From assembly GCA_026770025.1 (NCBI GenBank), contig JAMXDE010000016.1, positions 1,488,001 through 1,552,000 on the forward strand: DNA of 64,000 bases, given 5' to 3'. Positions 10,078 to 19,600 of this stretch are shown piece after piece. Within the stretch, counting starts at the first letter, position 1; the number at the start of each line of letters is the position of its first letter. The DNA is from Craspedostauros australis (lineage: Eukaryota; Bacillariophyta; Bacillariophyceae; Mastogloiales; Achnanthaceae). The notes under the pieces were generated by a model, which was not told the DNA's origin, did no database searches, and was given only the letters and a program-made list of their open reading frames with translations. The position numbers and the translations under genes are program-made.

Positions 10078-11913
10078 ATGAACACATCAAACATCATGGC
10101 GCCTCCGGCACCAGCAAGCAGCAGCGGAAAGAACGAGGTTCCCACTGCGCTGAGCACCCAAAACGCCACGAATGCGAACGCGAACGCCGCCGCTTCTCAA
10201 CTGAATGTTGCTGGCCAATTCGACAACACAACCAACACAAAGACGGAGGACGGCAACACAAACAACAACAACAATTGCATGGCCGGATTCAATCGCTCTG
10301 GCTCACCATTCCCGTCCTACGTGTGGGCCAAGGTGACGCCTCCTTCGTGCGCCGTGGACTCTCCGGCATCACCGCAGTCCGTCGAGGGAGGCTTGGGGAT
10401 GTCAGCGACTCCAACCACGTCGGCGACCACGGTCACCCTGTCTCCGTTGAACTCGAACCAAGCATCAGCGCCCGCAGCCGAACCGATGAGTTCCCACAGC
10501 GGGGGAAATGAGACCCCCAAGAAACGACGCACATCTTCGACAGGATCCAACCGCAAGCGCGGCGTCCCGCACGTCTACCACGACTTTGCTCACGAACCAG
10601 AACCCGTGGCATTCGTGCGCAAGAAAACAGGAGGCGTCTCCCAGCCCTTCCCCGAGAAGCTGCACGAGCTACTGGACAGCGAACGCACGAATGTTGTCGG
10701 TTGGTCGCCACACGGAAGGTCCTTCATCGTTCGCAAACCCAAGGACTTCACGAGGGACATCATGCCCAAGTACTTCCGTCAGACTAAGCTGACGTCGTTC
10801 CAGCGGCAGGTGCGTACAGTTTCGCCTTTTCGGGCAATCTTGAGAACTTCGGTCGGTCAACTGTTCGCACCCTGTTTGATCTCGTGGTGGCATGTTGCGT
10901 TCTCTTGCGTTTGTTGTTTGTTGCTGTCGCTGTTGCCCGGTACACGAGGCCACCCCGTCGTTCCTGTGAATCTTGATCGCAACTTGAAGCCGACCCTTCA
11001 ATGTTCTGATGCTTCGGTTGCTCACCAAGACTCCTACATCTCCCTCGCGTTGCTGCAACACGCTTTCTTATGTGAACGAGCGATCTCTCACTCTTCATCG
11101 CTGCGCAACATACAACATACCATACAACATGTACACTCTTACGCTTTTGCGCTCTGTGCCCGTTTGGACGCACAGCTGAACCTGTACGGGTTCCGAAGAA
11201 TAACGCAGGGGGCCGATGCGGGCGCCTACTATCACGAGCTCTTCCTCCGCGGCAAGCCTCAGCTCTGCATGCGGATGCAACGGCAGAAGGTCAAGGGGAC
11301 GGGGCACAAGCAACCATCGGATGCTCGGACGGAGCCCAACTTCTACGAGATGTCACCGTCCAACCCCATCCAGTCCATTTCGTCGCCCTATCCCAACCAC
11401 AACAACGGCCAAGCCCACAGCCCAAGCACGCCCACCCCCATGCTGCAGCTTGGCAACAGCTTTGGTCTGGGCACGGCTATGCCACCGGCGCAGCAGTCCA
11501 AGATGTTGAACATGAGCCCAGGCCTGCAAGGGGTGCATAGCGCGGCTCATCTTCTCAAGGGGATGGCAGCAGGGGTGCCCGCGGCCACGCTCAACTCGAC
11601 CATCCCCTTCTCCTTGGGAGTGCAGAACGGGAACCCTGCTGGAGTCAACATGAACTTAACGCCACACCACATGTTCTCGGCACCTCAGTTGGGAGGGACG
11701 TCAACAAATGGTGGTGGCAATGGTGGCGGCACCAACATGGGGGCTTCAGCAGGAGGCATGGTGAGCAACGGTGGTGCCGGGCCAGGAATGAGGTTTCCTT
11801 TCTCGGCCGCCGCTCTCCAATGGCCGCCTCCTTCGCAGAATCAAGTTGGGGCACCGTCACCTCACCAGCAGGGGCCAGCTGGGGTGCAGCAATCGAGGCA
11901 AAGCCGATTCTAA
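10078..11913 (+). CDS. HSF: Heat shock transcription factor (two exons)
   Basis: Nuclear DNA-binding protein of the HSF family, greatly expanded in diatoms (established knowledge). Exons 10078-10809 and 11176-11913 give 489 aa. A low-complexity N-terminal region with KKRR and RKR basic patches precedes the winged-helix domain at about residues 189-285: PFPEKLHELLD, VVGWSPHGRSFIV, MPKYFRQTKLTSFQRQ joined by splicing to LNLYGFRRI, then AYYHELFLRGKPQLC and RMQRQKVKG. The C-terminal half is rich in Asn, Gly, Pro, Gln and Met; I see no clear HR-A/B heptad repeat, as in many short diatom HSFs. The start has a perfect gccaccATG context. Confidence 0.92.
   Translation: MNTSNIMAPPAPASSSGKNEVPTALSTQNATNANANAAASQLNVAGQFDNTTNTKTEDGNTNNNNNCMAGFNRSGSPFPSYVWAKVTPPSCAVDSPASPQSVEGGLGMSATPTTSATTVTLSPLNSNQASAPAAEPMSSHSGGNETPKKRRTSSTGSNRKRGVPHVYHDFAHEPEPVAFVRKKTGGVSQPFPEKLHELLDSERTNVVGWSPHGRSFIVRKPKDFTRDIMPKYFRQTKLTSFQRQVRTVSPFRAILRTSVGQLFAPCLISWWHVAFSCVCCLLLSLLPGTRGHPVVPVNLDRNLKPTLQCSDASVAHQDSYISLALLQHAFLCERAISHSSSLRNIQHTIQHVHSYAFALCARLDAQLNLYGFRRITQGADAGAYYHELFLRGKPQLCMRMQRQKVKGTGHKQPSDARTEPNFYEMSPSNPIQSISSPYPNHNNGQAHSPSTPTPMLQLGNSFGLGTAMPPAQQSKMLNMSPGLQGVHSAAHLLKGMAAGVPAATLNSTIPFSLGVQNGNPAGVNMNLTPHHMFSAPQLGGTSTNGGGNGGGTNMGASAGGMVSNGGAGPGMRFPFSAAALQWPPPSQNQVGAPSPHQQGPAGVQQSRQSRF
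10810..11175 (+). other. Intron splitting the HSF DNA-binding domain (366 nt, phase 0)
   Basis: Donor GTGCGT at 10810, acceptor GACGCACAG ending 11175. Splicing joins TSFQRQ to LNLYGF, the invariant recognition-helix region. The intron length is a multiple of three and contains no in-frame stop, so retention would give a 611-aa protein with 122 extra residues inside the DNA-binding domain. Confidence 0.9.
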
Positions 11914-13297
11914 GGTTTCGGGTCTGGTGTCAGGCTACGTGCACCTCCTGGCACCGGGCACTGAATGATTCAGGATCCGTCCCTTGTTGGCCCCTTTCCG
12001 GCCCATCAATGTTCACGAAGACGTCATCAGCCGGCATCGATCTCCTGCCAAGCTCAGGCCGTCATCACACGCACACTCATTCACTCGATCATTTTCATGT
12101 ATCCGTGGCATGAAGATCATTGATCTACTCTAATCCTGGGTGCCAGGCTCCGCCAGGATGCCACACCGTGCTGTTCTCACCAAGCCTCCAAGAAGGACAT
12201 TGCAAGTGGTAAATGCGTAGAGCGCATATACCGTGAGCAATGCCTTGTCACCAAGAACTTCACGAGCACGCTCATCTCTCCTGATTGTCCGCCTGGAGCT
12301 TGGGCGCAGCCACATCCATAGTCACATGGGGTCTGTGACTCAAGGTGCCTCCGGCGTTAGATGTTGCCCGGAGCACAACCATGCTCCTCCCTGCGCAACA
12401 GACGGACTCCAGCGTGACGTCGGCGACTCCATCCATACAATCGAGTTTCATCAGATGCAATATCCAAGACTTTCTCCACCGGCGATCCGGGGACGCGTCC
12501 AAGCCTGCTCCCATCGCGTTCTTGCGTCTTCTTCGATCCTCTTCATACGTACGAGTGATAATCTCTACTCTCTTCATATTCTGAATATGTTTCCATCCAT
12601 GCTATCGGTATAGATGTAACATATTCAGACGATACACAGCCTCCGTAAAATTAAAAGCAAAAACATTCATAAGGCCATCGCATCTGGCTTGGTTGGTCGC
12701 TGCCAAGTCCGTTCCCAATACGATCTGCTTGTACCATTTAGACCAAGACGGAGACCACAAGACTGCTGTCTTTCTGTGCATCAGTCCAACGTGTCGAGCG
12801 AAAGATACCTCTGGATGTTGTGGTAAAATGATTAAGTTCTGTACTTTACTACACAGTGTGGTTGACTTTGAGATGACTTTCATTGTTCTAGTCGAGCGTG
12901 TATGCAATTACGGTGTTTACTGAATGCACCGCTGATACCACATCAAAGCGCATGAAACACCAACCACAGAATTTTGGTTGTCCATCGCCGTTCAGACATC
13001 AACTGTTCCATGGTTTCGCTCAGCGGCACTGCCTCAATCAATCAGCTGCGCAGCAACTCTCTGCGAGTACTCGGCCACCACTGAGAAGAACAACTGGTCC
13101 TCTCTGGGAGAGAGACATCTTGCGTTGCCAATCGCAACCTCAATCACGACACAAACCAAGACCAAGGAGGAGAGATTGAGTTCGATCTTCACGCACAGTA
13201 CTTTACACAGTAGAAAAGGCAGCTTATCGACCCCATTCACGTCGCATCACATCATTCCGCAACGCATTACGGGTATTGAGACAGACGACGTCCAAGG
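11914..13297. other. Intergenic; nothing recognised
   Basis: Three-prime region of the HSF gene and upstream region of the plastid protein gene. Only short overlapping frames without domain signatures are present. Confidence 0.5.
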
Positions 13298-14083
13298 ATG
13301 GTCCGCAACAACCTTCAAAGGATGATATGCATCTGTTCCACAGCAGCCATCTTGTTGGCGCTGGCAGCCCACCAGACGGAGGGGTTCTCCATGCATCCGT
13401 CAGTTCCAAACACAAGGACGGCATCGCAGACGACCTGCTTCGTGCGAAAGCAACGGACGGGCGGTGGCAAGAATAAGAGCAAGTCCAAACCCCCCACCGC
13501 AGCGCCCGGTGGTTTCGGCAGCTCCAGCAAGGGCGACGCAGATTCCTTGCAAGGCAAGATACGCTCCGTGTCGGGACACCGTGGCAGCGGAGAAAAGCCA
13601 TTGCGCGCCGCCGCGAACACCTTCGATGCCATCCGCAAGGAGCATGGCAAAGAGTGCTGCTCCGATGTCTACTGCCGCAGCCCCTTGAACGACCCGCAGG
13701 TCTACTGGTTCGTCGGAAAGGTCGCGGTGCGGCCCGACACCGTCGCCACCGCCACGCAGGCCGTCTTGTCCCAGAAGCGCGTCATTCTGGAGTACGCCAA
13801 GCGGGAATTGCGTCCTCAGAATCTGGGCGGCAACTACGCGACGGCACTGGAGCTTTGGTTGGCGCCGGGCGACAGCGAGATGGATTGCGTGCAGAACAAG
13901 ATCACGTTGGAGCCGGTGGTCGGCGCGGCAAGCGATCTGCACGAGGACTTCCGCGTGGCGGATGTGGGGTACAATCCAGAAATCTACGTCGGCGATGAGA
14001 TTCGAGATGGCGGATTGCGGGTCCTGCGAGACGAAGAAGGCAAGCCCATCAAGCCAGTATTTGACGTGAACGAATCGTTGTAG
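13298..14083 (+). CDS. Plastid-targeted conserved protein of unknown function
   Basis: A 261-aa intronless gene. The N-terminus has a signal peptide (ICICSTAAILLALAAH, residues 10-25) followed by EGF-SMHP, an ASAFAP-like site with Phe at residue 30, and a basic Ser/Thr-rich transit-like stretch; together these indicate import into a complex plastid. The mature part, about residues 110-261, has conserved-looking blocks YWFVGKVAVRP, KRVILEYAKRELRPQNLGG and LELWLAPGDSEMDCVQN and ends with acidic residues. I do not recognise a named family. It converges on the gene at 14413-15084. GTAGAG repeats follow the stop codon. Confidence 0.8.
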   Translation: MVRNNLQRMICICSTAAILLALAAHQTEGFSMHPSVPNTRTASQTTCFVRKQRTGGGKNKSKSKPPTAAPGGFGSSSKGDADSLQGKIRSVSGHRGSGEKPLRAAANTFDAIRKEHGKECCSDVYCRSPLNDPQVYWFVGKVAVRPDTVATATQAVLSQKRVILEYAKRELRPQNLGGNYATALELWLAPGDSEMDCVQNKITLEPVVGAASDLHEDFRVADVGYNPEIYVGDEIRDGGLRVLRDEEGKPIKPVFDVNESL

Positions 14084-14412
14084 AGTAGAGAAGAGTAGGG
14101 TTGAGTAGAGTTGGGTGGACTGACTGTGTATCACATTCCATCGCAAGTACTTGTACTCGTGGACTGCAGCCTCTATGTTACGACTGTGCACAGCACAACT
14201 GCACTCTGCATTGCCTACATCATCGCCGTTATCGCTTTTCAAACTGGCCAATCATGATCGATGCCTGTTCTGCTGAGGAATGCAAACTATTATGCTTCCC
14301 TGGTAGCCACGGACGGCATCTATTATTATGCTATCTCCGTTGGCTTTTGTCTCAAACTATTCTATACAGCACTCTGTAATAGAATACCTCAGTTGCACAT
14401 GTGCTCCATACT
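14084..14412. other. Short convergent intergenic region
   Basis: Shared 3' region of two convergent genes. It opens with GTAGAG/GTTGAG repeats at about 14081-14117. No gene seen. Confidence 0.5.
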
Positions 14413-15084
14413 CTAAAACAGCGCACCTGACACACGTTCCGTAATGGACGTGATTAGCACTCCGAGCGAGATCAAGGCCGTCGCGGCCAGCACTGGATTG
14501 TCACCCGAATTCCATTTGGCGTCCTTGAGGATGGGCAAGGCCGGCTCCTTCTGCCGTCCTGGCTTCGATGGTTTGTCACTCTGCAACCAATCCGTGAACA
14601 GCCACCGTTCAAAGGCCCGCGATGGCTCCCCATCATTCGTCTCCGACGATTGCATCGCGGCGGTACCATTGACGACCGCCACCATCTCGTCTCCTTGCCG
14701 ATCTCCGGCATCCTCCAATTCCTGCAGATAATCTCGCAACGGTCCTTTCTTCTTGGACATGGCCAAATTCGTGCGCGATACGGGCACCACCTGCGTCTGC
14801 CAGTACCATGCCGTGATGGCGCACAGCACAACGATGACCGCCATGCCGACGAGCGTTTGCGTGGGCGGTGCCACGGCCTCGAACTGCTGCTGTGGTTGCA
14901 ATGCCTCCGCAAGCAGGATGGGTGCTTGTATCGAGACAACATCGGCAGCGTGGTCGTTGTGCGTCACGAGATCGCAGGCAAAGGCGGGCGATGGCAGCAT
15001 CATGGCATGGCTGCGTTGCCGAATGGAGTTGGTCGCGATGAAGGCCGACATGTGACCGGATTGTTGCAAGTTGGATGGTGCCAT
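14413..15084 (-). CDS. Two-helix membrane protein, unknown function
   Basis: A 223-aa intronless frame from ATG 15084. Hydrophobic helices lie at about residues 78-98 (TLVGMAVIVVLCAITAWYW) and 198-216 (LAATALISLGVLITSI). Between them is a charged region with RDYLQELEDAGDR and the compact motif RWLFTDWLQ, then KEPALPILKDAKWNSGDNP just before the second helix. The dense motif conservation style suggests a genuine protein, perhaps organellar, but no clear signal peptide is seen and I do not recognise the family. Confidence 0.7.
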   Translation of the reverse strand: MAPSNLQQSGHMSAFIATNSIRQRSHAMMLPSPAFACDLVTHNDHAADVVSIQAPILLAEALQPQQQFEAVAPPTQTLVGMAVIVVLCAITAWYWQTQVVPVSRTNLAMSKKKGPLRDYLQELEDAGDRQGDEMVAVVNGTAAMQSSETNDGEPSRAFERWLFTDWLQSDKPSKPGRQKEPALPILKDAKWNSGDNPVLAATALISLGVLITSITERVSGALF

Positions 15085-16603
15085 GGTCGTTCACAACTGG
15101 TCGGTGATGCGGTGGACTGGAGAGAATGTGACAGGAATGGCCAGAGAAGTATGGTGCGAGCCACGAGTACGTCTTCGAATCATGTGAGTGGGGAAGGCCA
15201 TGAGCACATGATGGGAGACATGCTGCGATGGCGCACATGAATGCGTGGCCGCATGAGTGTAATGATGAGCAAGGCCGATGATGTGGTTGCACCGCACACG
15301 ATACTCCACTCCACTCGTACGAGTACTTGGCACAAGTGCAGTGGCCAAACTCATTTCCACAGAAATCCACCAACGTCAGTCGCCATCTCTTCTCATCTGA
15401 TTCGTGATTCGACTCGATCGACGTATGCACCAAGTCGTGAGAGAACAACGACGCCAACCATTCGTGGCATCAATCACGTTCGGTCGGTCACAGTGACCAA
15501 GGATTCTTTGTTGGGTTGGATGGGATTCAACGATACAATGACCATTTTCCGTGTGAAGCGGGTTGCGACTTTTGCACGCTTTGTTTTTCGGAACATGTGT
15601 GTCGCATGGCGCAGAATGGAACCGGCCTCTTCGCGACAGTGGCGTTATTCCGTTTCGTGAGAGGAGGGGCTTTGTTGTCTGTTGGTGGTGGCAAAACGCG
15701 CGACGACAGCAAGAAAGACAGAGAGAGCAACAAGAGGCGACCACGACCAGAGACAAGAGAGGCAAGAGAGGCAGGCAACAAAACGAATCGAAGAGCCGCA
15801 CGAAAGGATCAGTCTCCTTCCATCTCCGTCTCTCTGCTCCTTTGGGATCGACAACGAAGAGGTGCCTCATACCCATCATCCATCGAAGTTGCATTCATAT
15901 TCACATTTGCATCTCTGTGATCAACGCCATCCGCCATCGTTGAATGCCAGCTGCTGCGCAATTATAACGACAGAAAAGACAAGACGAGGAAGCAAGACAG
16001 CGACGCAGAGCAACGCGCAGTACTGATAGAGTGGATTGCTGTACGCATTTTACGAGTACAAAGCCATCATTCGAACAGTTGAACGAGCACGAGGGACAAG
16101 GCAGAACGGCAACCAGAAGCAGAAGCAGAAACAAGCAGAGAGGTCAGAGGGAGAGGGGTGCAAACGAATCCTTCACATCCGCCTCCGCGAAAGAAGAGAG
16201 AATCAACCGAACTGCCTTCTTCGCGACGTTCGCCACAATTGCAGCAGAAGCAGCGACAGCGACAGCAGAGGAACGTCGTTCTGCTTTGACTGCTATCAGT
16301 GCAGACACCCTGCGCTGTGACCATTGAGACCAGGCCCTGGCGTTATACTCGAACTGTCTTACCCACAGCAGACTGTGCAAGAGGTCGAACAAACCATCTT
16401 GGCAAGATACTAAGACTCTCTGGCATCTGATCCAGATTGGCGAACAGGTGGATCGATAGATCGATAGATAGAGGGCAGAGAGAGGAGACAGGAAGCTGCA
16501 GGCTCATCCTGATTATCAGCAACGGCGGGCAGTGGCAGCAGCAACAGTGGCAGCAACCGAACAACGCACTGAGACCAATCCATCTGCGCATTCGGAACGG
16601 GCG
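15085..16603. other. Intergenic / cyclase leader; nothing recognised
   Basis: Overlapping open frames on both strands (for example 15376-15894 minus, 15516-15920 plus) are low-complexity and mutually antisense. A polypurine stretch at about 15710-15800 and 16080-16160 (AGAGAGG, AGAAGCAGAAGC) is probably leader of the cyclase gene. Confidence 0.45.
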
Positions 16604-19600
16604 ATGGGTCCACAATTTCGCGACCAAGGAACCAGAATGCAGCAACCAGCCATGTCATCGGGACACCACCAGCAACAACAGCAACGCCAGCAACAACACC
16701 AGCAGCATCAGCAGCAGCAACACCAGCAACAGTACCGGTCGGAACAACCATCATCAAGGATGGCGCCCGTCCCACCTCCATCGCCCATGTCGCAGCATCC
16801 GCGGAATCCAGCACAAGGTTCGTATTCGCAGTCGAACGCACGCACCAACACAGCCTTGCATTCCAACGCACCCACAGAAATGAATGGACACGCTCCGATG
16901 AACAACGCCACCAACAACATGCGGCGGGGCAGCGGCAGCGGCAGAAACTCCAACGCAAGAACCTATCCCAGGCTCCCATTCCAGCGCAAAGCGTCAACCT
17001 CGCGTGTCCATCACAATCCGCAAAATCCTCCCTCCATGATTAACTCCGGCCACGGAATGCGCGGAAGCCAGCACACCGCAACAGGAGCCTCGATCGTATC
17101 CTCATCAACACCGCCGAGAGCCTCCAGGCTCAACTCCGCAACCAACTTCGATCGCTTCGACCACGAAGAGCTCTCCATCGTCGCCTCCGACGAGGGCAGC
17201 TCCTCGCATGATTCGGAATCCGCGGGCTACAGATCGGATGGCCATTCCGTGCACGGCTCTCGCTTCTTGGGATTCTTCTTCCCATCGCGCAGGCACCGCA
17301 GATCGGGCAAGTACGGCAGACGCCACAAACGCGGCGACAAGCAGGAAGATCGAGACAACGAGGTCGTCATGAAGCTCGTCCGCAAGGAGATCGCCATCGT
17401 TGACAAGCTGCGCTACGTAGTCGTCGCGGTCCTCATCCTCGTCCCCATCGTCTTTGCCGTGCTCATGTGGGATCTGGCGAGGGACAAGGATGAGCTGCGG
17501 GATGACATCAATGCAGCCAGCGCCGGTACCACCAACAACGGCGACGCAACCACGTCTCCCCTCTGGTTGGATTCATTCGCGCACTCATTTCAACATCTCT
17601 GGACGGAGCAAAACCAAAACATCCTTTCCTCCCTCTTCACCGTCTCCGCGATGTACACGTCGGCCAGTCTCGATGCCACCCAAACCAGTCCCAACGACGG
17701 CAACTCTGGCATTACGAATGACGATGGGGCATTCGTCACGTTGGACAACCTCGAGGCTATCGTCACAGGCATCTACCAAACCCTGGCACCACAGTATGTC
17801 ATCTTCGCCCCCCTGATATTCAACGTCCCCACCGCCATCGAACAGTACACAAACTACGCGGTCACGCAGCAGCAGCAAACATGCTCCCTCATCGGTTGCC
17901 AAGTGGTCACCGAGATCACGACACCGCCCGGTGGCGACGACGATTCCTTCCTCCTCAACCCCGTGTGGCAAATCGTTCCGCCGTTCATTGGCAACAATGC
18001 CAACAGCACGTTCGTCCTGCAGAATCAAATGAACCAGGACATTCAGACCGTCGTGTCCAACAAGATTGGCTATTGGAGCTCCTTCGACATTAGCAGAGCT
18101 GCGGCGAACGCAAATGAACAGCAGCAACCGACTACCACCACCTACTATCCCGTCTTCGAAACTTTCCAGCAGAATGACATGATCGGAATCGTCTCCCTCG
18201 TCTTCTCGATAGAGCGCTTGCTTCAGACCGCCGTCGCCCTTCCTGATAACGATGACAACGCCAACCCTGATCTCGATGCAACAGCGCCGATCATCTCGTT
18301 AAATGTGCAATTCCAATGCTCGAATGCAAGTGCGACGGCCGGTGCGGAGGCAGATATTCACCAATACGATGTGTTCGTGAATGGCACCGTCCAGTACGCT
18401 GGCGGTAACCAAGATGCGAGAAAATCCATCAACCAGAACTGGGACAGGACGCTCACTATCCCGACCGCATTCGCGTACAGCGAGTTCGAAAAACCATTTG
18501 CTGGTGCGGACGGTGCGGTGTGCCCGCTCACGGTGCGTATCGTGCCGCTGCAGAACCTCGAGCAGGAAACCACAGCCATCGAATCCGTGGACGATCCCGC
18601 CGTTCAGGAGACGATAATATACCCCATCATCGCTGGCATTGCCATGTGCATCCTCATCTCCGCTTTCGCCGTTTACGACTGGTACGTCGAGAAGCGCCAA
18701 TCGGTCGTCGTCAACGTCGCCACCAAGTTCTCCGCCGTCGTCTCCAACCTCTTCCCAGAGCAAGTGCGCGATCGTATGTTGCAGAACGTCGGGGACAACA
18801 AGAACAAGAAGGGGGATCACGCCGGCGCTTCTGCCGGATCGTCCTTGCCCATCCTCAACAACACTTCAACGTCCGGTGGCATGGGGGGCAGCGGGAACGG
18901 CGCCAACGGCAACGGCACAGGTCTGGGTGGCACCGGCAGTTCTAAAAGCAGCGCCCTCAATGCCGCGGGTTCATCCTCCAAGAAAGCCCTCGGCAACGGA
19001 TCTGCAGACCAGAACAACGGCGATGGCAGCGCCAATGGAGACGGTGCCAATGGCTCCGGCAAGAACGGCAACGGCAAGAATGGAAAGCCTTCGGGAGGTC
19101 GCAGTAAAACAAAGAACGGCGGACCCAGATCGAAGAAGCGGCTCAACGGCGCTCCGGGAGGTGGTTCGGTGTCGATCAAGCAGTTCCTCTCCATGCCCGA
19201 GACCTCCACCGATCTATCGTCCGAACCGATCGCCGACTTCTTCCAGAACACGACCGTCCTCTTTGCGGATATCGCTGGATTCACTGCGTGGAGTTCGCAG
19301 CGCGAGCCGGCGCAGGTGTTCACCCTCCTGGAGACGCTCTACCGCAGCTTCGATGTGATCGCGGCAAAGCTCAAGGTCTTCAAGGTCGAAACCATCGGCG
19401 ATTGTTACATGGCAGTGACAGGGCTGCCGAATCCAGATACCCACCACGCCGTGCACATGAGCCGATTCGCGTACCAATCGTTGCTGGGCATGCAGGAACT
19501 GATCAAGGAGCTGGAGGCCCATCTCGGGCCAGGTACCAGCGACTTGGCACTGCGAGTTGGATTGCACTCTGGTCCGGTCACTGCCGGTGTGCTGCGTGGT

